Source: Aquatica leii
Taxonomy: Eukaryota > Arthropoda > Insecta > Coleoptera > Lampyridae
Direction of reading: 5' to 3'
Length of the DNA: 64,000 nt
Assembly: GCA_035610365.1 (NCBI GenBank)
Contig: CM069437.1
Coordinates: 55,700,093-55,764,092, forward strand
The position numbers and the translations under genes are program-made. Shown here piece by piece: positions 35,254 through 47,200 of the stretch (position 1 is the first letter of the stretch; every line of letters starts with the position of its first letter). A model generated the notes under the pieces. The model did not search any database, was not told the DNA's origin, and saw nothing but the letters and a program-made list of their open reading frames with translations.

Positions 35254-38200
35254 ATGTTAAACGCGTCAATATCTTCCCTAGGAGGAAAAGTTTTAATTCG
35301 AAAAGTGATTCAAATTGCAATTGCGTCCATTTTGTATGAACGCACGGACATCGATAGGAATAATTTCGCAACAAGCGAGCGCAACGGTGTTCCTTATAGA
35401 GTACTTAAAAATAAATCAAAAGACCCTGTTGCTGTTGAACTTCGATGTTGGCTGAGGGGAATCTTAGATGCTTTCGATAAAAATTATGTACGTATACTTA
35501 TTTATCTTATTGTAAATTTATAAAAGTGTACCAGTAACTAGAAATGTTTCAAAAACACGTACTATTTTTTTTAAATTAAGCGTGACGTAAAAATAACGGT
35601 TTGCGATTGATTCCTACTGATTTTATACCAGGTGAACTTTTTGTAAGGATTATTCAGAGTTACCCAATGAGAAACATAATACTTTTTAAATGTTTGAAAT
35701 AAACGTTTTTCAAAAAAAAAGATATTTTGGTTACGTTTTGAAAACATTCTATTTAATTTGAATGTAAGTACTTTTGTAACTGCGCCTGTGAAAAATATGT
35801 TACATAGCTGTTTCAGAAATTGGTTGATAGATAGTGTTGGCGTAACACCTTAAGCCAAATCTTTAGTATCTACTGCTGTATAGTTTTTTGTTTTATCATC
35901 TTTCTATATTGCGTTAAAAAAAACTCAATTATTACATTGTTGTCGTATTAAGAAAATACAAATAAATGTCTGAAACGCTTGGTGAAGTTGAAAGACCACA
36001 TTATGAATGAATATATTTTTTGGTTTTCGTGTTAACACGAACATAATAAACATTATACAGGGTGGTTTTTTGAAAACTATCCACCCTAAATATCTGGAAA
36101 ACAAAAACGGTATGTGCAAAATGCCGAAACCCGTCAAATTTGGTTGTGAGGGAGACACTTAATTAGTATAGATTAGAGATCTGCAGGTGCACCCCCTTGA
36201 CTAGGGCAGCAGCCTCTTCAAAAATTTTAAATGGAACAGGGAACAAAATTTAACATCTTTTTGGCTATGTAGAAGTTTCTTATTTCTAAGATTTGATTTT
36301 GAGAAACCCGCTTGTTTTGCAGCACAGTCCACGTTCATGTTTTTCCTGAACAACATTGTTGTTAGACGTCTTTCAGGATCTCGTGAACTGTGACGCTGTA
36401 GTCTGTATATGTCAAAAGATTGTTATTATCCGTCTTACAAACATACGCCGGTACATTTTTTCTAACCTATCTTTGCTTTTATCGTTGTATTTGCTGTTAA
36501 TAAGTCTTTAAGTATCACTATAAGTAAATTAATTTTTATCTAATAAATAAATATCTGATTATTTTTGTTTTTTATTGACGTGAGTGCCGTTTAGACTAAC
36601 GTTTTTGGAATTCAAATAGACTTGTCATATTTTTGACTTTTAGTATATTAATTCCGATTTTCGACTCAAGGTCACAGTTCACGACATAATGAAACGCCTC
36701 TAAGCGCCTATTGTTAATAAAATCAACGCTTGGAAATGTCAACTATCAAAGAAATGGATGTTTTGATGAAACGAATGTTTAAACCATTGTTTATAGATCA
36801 ACTTTAAGTAATCAGTTAAACGTCAATTAATCAGTAAAGAAATACACTATGAATAATGAAAAAAAGTTAATGTCTTCAAAAATACAAATCCTATTGTTTA
36901 AAACAGTTGAATTTTACAAGAGATGCTTGAAATGAGTTTTGTTCCAGGCAGTAGTAGATCCGGTTTTCAAATTTTTGTTGCACTTTTCTCGCAGAATTTG
37001 CTTGCATTCATCAACAATTTGTTGTCGTCTTTCAAATTAGCCGGTTGTGTTTTGTATATCACTGACTTCAAATTACCCCGGGTAAAAAAAATCTAAACTT
37101 TTCAAGTCTGGTGATCATTCTGGTCACTCAATTGCGCCACGTCTGCTAATCCACTGGTTCGATAATCGGTTGTTAAGCCAATTACGAACGTTTAAGGCAT
37201 AATGTGAGGAAGTTCCATCTTGTTAAAAGAAGAACTCATTTTCATCCAACATTTAATTATCGGTCGTAATCCTCTTCATCGAGCCCTTGGACAGTTTTCA
37301 TTTTATAAGTATGGAATAACTTATGAATTTTTGCCACTTTACAAACTGATGAATATGAAAGCCTAGTAGCTTCAGCAGTCTGGGGCAAAAAGTTAGTGGG
37401 ATTGACAGTAATATTACTTATTACCTAGTCATTTCATTTACTACTGTTACCATGTTTTTTCTTATTTACTACGGATCTTGTGTCCTAGAATGTTTGTACA
37501 AGCTCTGTAACGTATTTGTGGCCCAAATACTTATCTGGATGCCTATTATTAAGAACCCTTGTCGTGGCTCCAGCAAATTTGTTTTGGGACTCATGAATAA
37601 AAATAATTTTTTTACTTTAAAACTAAATAACTGTCAATGCCAAAGCATAAGAAATGTCAGAAAATACTTGATAGCAATAGAAAAACATTCAGTTTATGAT
37701 CTTGCAAATATTATCACAAAAGCGACTTTTTCTTAAAAACTAATCGTAGAAATACAAAACTATTGCACAGTTAAACAGAGGTTAAAAGGAGCTTTTAAAA
37801 AATAAACTTTTTAACGCTTTTCTATGTTTCATATTTTTGGGGGGCTGCAGTCCCGACAAAGGGGCAGGTCTAAAACCATATTAATTAAGTGTCTCTGTCA
37901 CAACCAAAATTAACCGGCATTTTGCACATGTTTTTGCTATCTAGATATTTAGGGTGGATCGTTTTCAAAAAATCACGTTGCATATACGAGGCATATTTAT
38001 CGCCCATGCGTCATTCACTTGTTCTATGTGTATGTATGGTATGTGATTCTAATGTTCCAATAACATTTAGTTTAGCTGAAAAGTGACCGGTATTATAAAA
38101 TGCTGGATACGTACAGATCATGTACTTTAATACACAAAATGAATATGCTCTACTGATTAATGTACAGTTTGTGTTTTAGCGTAAAAGCTAAGTAGGTCTT

Positions 38201-41200
38201 ACCTAATTCTAATTTAAAATCTTAATCTTTCGCGGTTGTTATGTTTATGATTATAAGCGACTTTCGACTTAGAGCACGTCGTAGTTAAACACCCAAACTT
38301 AGGATTGGTCCTAGTCTCTCCTTGAGAGCCAAAACAAGAAGTAGAGCTTGGCCTTTGCCGTATTGTCGTTTGTGAACCCAAACAAACTGACGTTTTGCAA
38401 AAAATTGCAGCTTTCATCTTCAGAGTGGTAAATTTCACTGAAGGAAAAAGTGTAAGCGACGATATTTATACCAATAGCGATTAACGTGATTAACGGACCT
38501 TATCTTTCCGTTACCGCTTGACTGACTTCGTTATTGCTCGGAGTAAGTGTTTGTGTTCGTTCCAAGAAGGTTGATCTTTGTCTTAGAGGATATAATACTG
38601 GTAGTCAAGATTTGCTAAGTCGTAAACCGTCTTCTCGGTTCATATTACATGGATGTTTTTCTTTTAGAACCCCTTGTTTGTGTTTAGCAGATGTAAACCA
38701 GGTGTTCAGGGTATCCTTAGTCGTAAAGACAGTTTCAATATTATGTAATAACGAAGTCAGTCAAGCGATAACGGAAAGATAAGATCCGTTAATCACGCTA
38801 ATCGCTATTGGTATAAATATCGTCATTTACACTTTTTTCTTCAGTGACATTTACCACTCTGAAGATGCAAGCCGCAATGTCTTGCGAAACGTCAGTTTGT
38901 TTGGGTTCACGAACGACAATACGGCAAAGGTCAAGTTCTACTTCTTATTTTGGCTCTCAAGGAGAGACTAAGACCAAAACTAAGTCTGGGTGTTTAAGTA
39001 CGACGCCGTCTAAGCCGAAACTCGCTTATAACCTAATTCTAATTACTAACAAACTGATATAACAGTAGATTGAAACAATAGTACAACTTCATAAATTCAT
39101 CAAAAACCAGTTAAATTATAAAAAAAATCTGTAAAATGTATTTAAAAAATTTTGTTAGCCTTTTAAGATCAGCTATTGGATAACTTTTTGCTATACTTGA
39201 ACTTTATTCAAATTACATTTTTTTGATATAGTATTTGCTTTAGAATTCATACACAAAATAATACTTTGACTGTTTCTTACCCATTTCTAAATTGTTTAAT
39301 GTTTTTTCAGTATATTAAAAACGGTCTAAACAGTTTGGTTAATTTGTGATTTTACCCAAATTAACTAAACTGTTGAAGATTTCTTCGCTACCGTAGAGCG
39401 GGGCGACTTCGGACACTTTTTGCAACCTTTTTGATCACAGACTAAAAACCAAGACATCTAAATTTGCACAATTTTCGGCCAAGATATCTTTAACATCTTG
39501 CAACATTTTGACCGTCTGAAATGTTTGATATGTGTTATTAGATTTTTGTGTTAAAAATACCGCCTTAAGTGGGGGTGACTTTGGACGGCAGTGTAAAACT
39601 ACCTAAAACCGATGTTTAGTTTGTGCAGGGATGACTTTGGACAGAATTTTTTTTAACTATCTGCAAAAGTTGGAAACTTATTTGTTATAAAAAGAAACAT
39701 AATGTATTTTAAAAATGAAACATAATAATTTTTATGTAACAGAACGAATATAGGTAATATTCTAGAAAAGTAAATTCTTATGTTACAAATACAGTTATAA
39801 TCTACTCTATAACAAGATAAATTGGAAAAGGTATAACGACCTCTTCGAAACTGTAAATAGGAAGTACTTGAACAATTTCAAATTTTCTAATAACTCTTTC
39901 ATTAGACACGTTTAGGAAAGAAAAAAAATTGTCAATTGAGCATTCATATATTCAGGGATGATTGCCTTTCCTGGCTGAAAATTGATTCGTTTGCGCCTGT
40001 TCGGTCTGGTTTGTACTTGGGGATTTCTGTTTTCTTCGAAAAATTTGAGTAGGAATCCTATCTATTTCACTTCCTTGTGGACTATCTTCAGTCATAAGTC
40101 TTCGAGGCAGACGTTTTAAAACTTCTTGTGGATTACAGGGCCAAATACTCAAAGTGCGAAATCCGGACAACAGAGTTTTCTTCTAATTTGCTTCAACTGC
40201 CTCTAAGGATTTCCTTAAACGTTTTGGAAAGTCTTCTGAAATTGACCTTTACGTTTGAACTTCCATTCACTCAGAATTCTCTTCCATGTTTTTTTTAAGA
40301 GGCGCAAAAAGCGACATCTAAAGGCTGACAGAGATGTCTAAAATACGGTGGAAGTAAAATAAACTGTATATTCTGACGTTCACATTTCTTAATTACTTCC
40401 ATCGTTAAGTGACTAAATAAGTTGTCACCAATTAAAATTTTTCGTCTATCCTTTTTTCTAAAATATGGTAGGCTATCTGAAGAAACCATCCAAAAAATTT
40501 TTTGAATCAAATTATCCACACTGTAACCACATCCATTCGGCACATCCTTTTCCCATTCTTGATAACTGTGATTAAGGTGTTAAGCCTTATACACAACGAA
40601 GGGTGGCAGAAGTTTGCCGCTTGCTAATATCATTACACTTACGCTAGATTTAGAAAAATCAGTTATTCTATTGTAATGTTTTGATACTCTTTTGCAAATC
40701 ACCTTGACATTACCTGGATCATCAATGAAATTACTCTTGTCACAGTTAACTATAGGCGATGAATCAACATTCTCCACGAAAGTTTCGGAGCTTACTGAAA
40801 TATTCCATTACAGTGCATTGCTAATTTGTCGAAAAACAGGCGCATAAGACTAACTTAAACGAACTGTAAACCAATGGCGGCTGATGGTCAATATTGCAAG
40901 AAAGTCATTTCACTTTCACAATTATAAAATAACGCGTTTGGGCTTCTTACTTAGTCGTTCTCTGCATGAGGATGTCACTGTTTGAGTTAAATACATAGCT
41001 TCCTGATTGAAGTGTTTCAACGACTACATGGGGAAAATCTAAAACTGAAATCAAAGAAGTGCAATACCAGACAAAATCCAAGCAGTACAAGCACGGTCAC
41101 TACCAATCGATAAGTATTAAGTTCGTAGTTTCCTTCGGTTGTTCGCCTATTATAGACGGTTTTTAACCCGATTCGTAAACATTGCCAAATATTTAAGAAA

Positions 41201-44200
41201 ATTCACCGAAGAGGGAGCAGAATTTATATGTAATGAAGACTGCGAAAACGCTTCCCATTAGCTAAAACGCCCTAATCAATTCACCAATTTTAAGCTATCC
41301 AAGAGAAAATGGAAATTTTTTTTTGGATACTGATGTAAGTATTCTGCATAGGTGTAGTCCTTTTAAGAAAAAGTTATCGCGTATTTTAGTTTTGAGAAGG
41401 CAAGAAAAGAATTACTGTGTGACTAGGAGAGAGCTGAGATAGCTGTAAGCAGCCGTCAAGTCCATAGAACACTTTTACAGATACAGATTGAGATATTGGA
41501 AGTATATGACTATGATACAGAACACCGTGCCGAAATCAGTCACCATAACGTTGCCTTGTCTAGAACCTGCCATGTCCGACAGACCGTAGACATTGTTTGC
41601 GACTTGAAGAAAAACCCGAACCCGAAATAAAATTACTCTTGAAATGGAAAGCAAACGGCTGGCGACCAACCTGGGAAGAAGTGAGTGCTTTTGACAGAAA
41701 CACCAAAGCGTACGTTTTAAGAGTGGAAGTAGACTGCAGTTGGTAGTGCCGAATGTCAGAGTTGTAGCATTTGCACGATGGTACATCAGGAGGACATTTT
41801 GGCGTAAAGAAGACATTGTGGAAACTAAAAGAAAAATTATAATGGGTAAACTGCAAAAAGGACGTCATGCAATGGTGTCGTAAGTGCACGGTCTGCGCAT
41901 CAGAAAATAGTACAGGCTTTTAGAGATATCGCAAGGCTGTTTCCAGAATTTGATTTGAGAAAAAATACATCTTGGTAGCGATGGATTCTTTTACAAAATG
42001 GACAGAGGCTTGTTGCACTAAAACCGTTATGCTAATTATATAATAATTTAAAGAGCGCCAAAACGTTAGAAACATACAGTATTGTAGATTTTGACATGAC
42101 AAACACTGAAACTAAACAAATCAGATGACACCTATACAAACGAATATATATTTATTGTAGTTAAGTTAGATTAAAATCAACGATATTACGGAGTATATGG
42201 CAACAAATCGTTCATAATAAAAAAGTAAAAAGTAACAATCAGTATTACGAAGTAGGTATAAGATAACAAATTATTTAAAAGGACAGACAAATAATTCTAT
42301 TATTAGCAGATCCTTAGAGTAGGCAACACCTCATACACGTATGTATATGGGTTATTAGGACTAAAGTATGAGAATATAATTTGATACAAAAATAATAAAT
42401 TAATCAAAACAAATCTAGTGGTTGCACAATCAGCTGTAAGGCGCACTTGAAACAATTTTAATAAGTAATTACACAAACAAATCTGCATAAATTAATCGTG
42501 ATAACATATATATCTAGGTCGTTCGTGTTTACGTTTGACACCAACACAAACTAATAGATAATACAGAGAGTGTTAGTTACAGTTTTTCAGACATGCAATT
42601 AGCTAGTTGCATCTCCAAACCATTCCCTAAAATTGCTGCAATATAATAAAAATAGATATATAATGATATTACAAGTAAATTGCTCGTAATTAAGTCATCG
42701 AATGATATTATAAAGCTTCCAAATTACTTTCATTATTAACATCGTAGATGTGCCACTGAGTTTTTGAGATTAATCGTCTATCTTACAAATATTACATTAT
42801 TGACTCAAAATTAGTTCTTAAAACTAGTGTTTGTGTTATCGACTCAAAAGAGATGTACTTGAGGAACGTTTAATAACTCCAAAGGGACAGACAAGAGGAG
42901 GTAACCGAACTTACTATGATAACACGAGAAAATTAAATTGGGTCGTAAAATATAAGCGAATTTTTACCCTAGCGAAACTTTCACAGGTAACACATAGAAA
43001 TCGAAGTTGATTTACCAATTTACAACAAGAATAGTATACGATATTTCAAATGGAAATCTTACTCAGCGCAACGTTAGTTCACATGCTTCCTTAACGTCAA
43101 AAACTGTAATGAAAAACAATTCTTTTCCATACGTAAAAATGACATTTACGTTGCAGAAGTGAATTCATACAGTACGCAAACGGTACTAAAATACGTTTAA
43201 CATAACAGGCTTACGCCATACCCAATCAAGAAGCAGCTACAGTCGCAGACGTTTCAGTGAAAGAGTATTTCTGCCGGTTTGGAGTTCCGTTAGAATTCCA
43301 TTCCAACCAAAGTCGCAACTTTGACCATGTTGTTAGAAAACTAGAACCACGCTTCTCCATTCTCGATCTGAAGGCATATCAAAGTACTGCAGTATCTCGA
43401 TATTCGAGTTGAAATTTTACAAGCATTGATGGTTGCCTGCACAGTTGCTTGTTTATCAAAATGTTTCTTAAAAATCGCGAGGAAGAACTTTGAAATCCGG
43501 TGTTAGGCGAGGTAGTTTATTTCTAATAGTCTTAAAAAAAGAAAAAGGAATCAAGGGAAACAAATAATAATAAATATGTGTTATTGCGATTGCAGGTATG
43601 AATTTATTCTATATATTCAAATTCAAAAGAATTAAATGTTATTCAGTATCAGTTCAAATTAATTAAACTAACTAGATTGCGCTGTCTTTGTTTCGGTGTT
43701 TAATTATTATATTCCTCTTTTCTTTTTTTTTGTAACTTAGAAAAAGATATTGTGATTTGTTCTTTTATCTTAATTTTTGATTCAATATGTATTACAATAA
43801 TTTAATGGAATTTGATATCAAATTTATGTATCGGTCTTGAGTTTGCGCATCGATTTGTTTGTTTTCGCGTCTGAATATAAAACTTGATCCTAAATAATTA
43901 CGTCATCTACGTAGTTTCAGACGTATGTTTTTTTTGTAATTTTAAACGGAACTTTTGGAGATTTTGGTGTGTATTTTTCTTTTATTCGCCTTTCACGTTA
44001 TATGAGAGTAAAACAGATTAATGAAATATAGTTTTTTTTTTGTGTTTGGTTAAACTTTTGTTTTACAACGTCGTTGGTAGACGGTTTTACGCGGGTCTTT
44101 CTTCCTTTTTAAATACTCGAGCGATACATTACAGTGCTTAGTCAAAAAAATGTCCAAACACCAAAGAGCCTGGGATCAGTACTTGCACCTTTTTCTAGTG

Positions 44201-47200
44201 GCATATCGATCATCTGTTCACGAAAGCACAGGCCAAAAACCATCCCGTGTCATGTTCGGTTGCTATATACGACTGCCATGCGGCCTACAATTTGGACGAA
44301 AACCGAAAGCAGAAATTGCTGAAGAACACTATGTCATCAAGTTAATGAAGAAGCTAGACGAAGTACATGAGGAGGTTCGTAAAAACACAAAAATTGTCAG
44401 CGAGAGAATCAAGACCAGATATGACGTCAAGGCACAAAACGGCGAGTTTCAACCGAGCGACATGGCGTGGTTATATAATTTCTAAAGAAAACGTGGGTTT
44501 TCCGTTTGCTGACGATAACAATGTTACTCAAGACCAGGTCCAAACAAGCAGAACTAAGAATCAAGTCGATAGAATGAACTTCGATAAGTTTATGAGCAGA
44601 TACGGGGGTTTTGGAAACGCTATGTTTGGAATTACAATCGATGAGCAAGAAGACCTGTTTTAAACACGAAAGGATTACGCCATTGCACATTGCGTGAGCA
44701 AAAATCTTGTGATGAGAGTGGTTGCAGTACTATTTAAGAAGAAGTTCGGACGGCTAGATGAACTACGAAGACACAAACCGGCGGTCGGCAAAATCTACGT
44801 AAAGATCGACGCTTCATTTTCTATCTGGTCACCAAGAAGTACTCACGTGACGAAATCTGTGACCAGCATTAAAGAGTTTCAAGAGAGAAATGGAGTTTCA
44901 GAACATCAAGAAATTGGCAGTACCCAAACTTGGTTATGGCTTACATCAATTGAATTGAAAAACAGTTTGAAATATGTTGGAGGTCGTTTTCCGAGACGTT
45001 CAACTATTCATCAGCAGTTAGCGTCTAAGTAGAACATCGGGTTCAAAAAATACTACTTTTATGTTCAAGGAAGTTGTCGAAATGGAGAGAACTACCGCTA
45101 TCGCCACGACCCTTTCTACCAGTGCCGCGTTCAGTTTCCTGTTTTAGGACAGAACAGTCTTAAGGGGGCAGTGAAGCGTTTTTGACGTATTTGGAAATCT
45201 CGAAACGATGGTCAAAAAATATGAAATGTTCTGAATTTTGATTAAGTAAATATATAAAAGGTGTCCAAAGGTTTAATCGAGTGAGAAATTGTAAGTATGG
45301 AAAAGCTATATAAATAAATAGTGTTTAACACGCGTGTCAGTAAAAATAGATACGTCGTGTAAGTTAACGTGTTGTTAGAAAAAACAAGTGCATCCAGTGT
45401 AGATCATATAGTGAAAAGTTATCCGCGGACATTGTTGATAAATATCGAGTGATAGTCAGATATAAATTAATTGTAAGTGTCTTTTGTTAAATATCGTATG
45501 TTTTATTAGTTAATTTAATTAAAAATTAGTTCTAAATTAGGTATAAATATCCCTTACAGTTATGTTGCAGTTGGTCTCTGTGAATACCAATTTTATAATT
45601 TAACAAATTAAAGAATTTATCTATTGTCATAATCAAGTAATGTTTATTATATGTTTCTGTTATAAATTTGTTGTTTTCAATTTTTTTAAATTAAGGCAAT
45701 CGCAAAGGAAATAATACTGACAGTTGTGTTCAATATTGCGTAGAGTGCTCACAACGTAAAAGATTTAACTCATTTAGCTTTATGTTGGAAGTGTGTTTAA
45801 AAACTGTGCGATCTGGTGTTATAAAACGAGTACATTGTCACGGGCAAGAAGCTGTAAAATTATATTGCCTGAAAGAAAGTAACATAAACGTGGTATTTGC
45901 TGGTGCTCAGTGAAGATGGGGTAGTGAGTTAAATTCGGAAATCCGTTTATGATATTAGAAAACTCAAAAACGGAAAAATCAACGTCAAAATTATAGATCG
46001 CCAGGAAGGTGTATGGCTGAAAAGGACTTTTGGCCCTTGACAACCACAACCCCGTTCCTGTTGGATACACTATAAATGGGACTTACCTTATCAGATTGTA
46101 TCACACTAAAATTTGAAATGATGTAATTACATAACGCGAAGGTCGACAGAATAAAAACTTTGTTATAATTTTAAGTATTTAGCATTTATTTAACAAACAA
46201 AAAAAATCAAAAACAGCAAGAAGTTAAATTAAAGTGGATTGAGTAAACGCAAACAAATAAAATTTAAATAATTTAAAAAAATACAAATACATGATTAAGA
46301 TGAAATTTAAAACGTCATGAAATAAACTACAAAAGATAATTTAGTCAAACCAACAATAATAACAGTAAATTATAAATGGCACGGCCGTGTTCGCCTTAAA
46401 AGTTAATACATAATTACAAAATAAAATAAATTCTGTAAATATTTCAAACAAAATTGAAGATCTTAATACCAAAGTCCAAAACCACAATTTTTTTTATTCA
46501 GTTTAAAGCTTTTTAAATTACTAATCTCGCGAAATTACGTTCATCGATTTAGTTTAAACTGTACAAAATAAATAGCTTAAATTTCGTTGAATTAGATATA
46601 GAAAGGGGCTCCTGGTTGCTCATAAGGTTACCAGATGTCGAAAAGAAAATAGGAAGGTTACTACCAATTGACAAGGTTCTATCGCCTTAAAGCGAAAATT
46701 GAACCTTGTAGCACAACTTAACTTACACTATTCTATGGTACGTAAAAAACTCGAATGCACGTGAAATTTTAAAGGCCGTAAATCTACGAATTGGGAATTG
46801 TTTCTACTGAAAGAACTAAATATTCACTCTGCTATTCTGCATAACTTCCGCGGATACCTCTAATTTTTAAGGGTTGAATTTACCCAAGAACTACATTTCG
46901 GTACTAATCAAATTTTGCGAAAAGCTCTTTGCTTCTTGCTCCAAAAAAACTAAATACTTATTAACTTGATACACTACCAGTTTCATAAACAGCTGTGACG
47001 GAATTCTTTGTAAAAGAAAACAGTACAACAAAGACGTGGCAAGAAGATGCAAACAGTTTTAATTAAAATAATAAAATAATAAAATTCAACCTAAAAGATA
47101 TAAGTGCAAATGCACTAAAAACGTACTTAATACAATGAACTTTTAAACGATCTTAAAACAAACAAACTCTGTTAATATATTAAATTACTACATCTCATAA

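Larger units (their letters stand above)
41040..45558 (+). mobile_element. LTR retrotransposon fossil, Ty3/Gypsy (second, macro-domain-bearing)
   Basis: Plus-strand pieces follow Gypsy order: the end of reverse transcriptase and RNase H (about 41040-41600), the integrase zinc-binding region (about 41750-41930, HDGTSGGHFGVKKTLWKLKE), the integrase core (about 43205-43400, EYFCRFGVPLEFHSNQS), the integrase C-terminal part (44134-44485), a macro-domain segment (about 44640-45000), a polypurine tract (AAGGGGGCAG, about 45161-45170), and then a right-hand LTR of about 390 bp with a TATA box (TATATAAA). The 5' half is missing. Two long non-coding insertions (about 42060-43180 and 43410-44090) interrupt it. 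It is heavily broken, with well over ten breaks, and old. Confidence 0.75.

Noticed and set aside
35925-36158. Protein-like frame MSPSQPNLTGFGILHI and its twin at 37889
   Set aside because: Both fall in the inverted ends of the mariner-like element.
38214-39062. Two similar open frames on opposite strands (74 and 72 codons) as a gene pair
   Set aside because: They are the two arms of one inverted repeat. The shared translation comes from the DNA repeat and there is no further coding sign.
41475-41889. Minus-strand frames of about 110 codons
   Set aside because: They are antisense to the Gypsy integrase region read on the plus strand.
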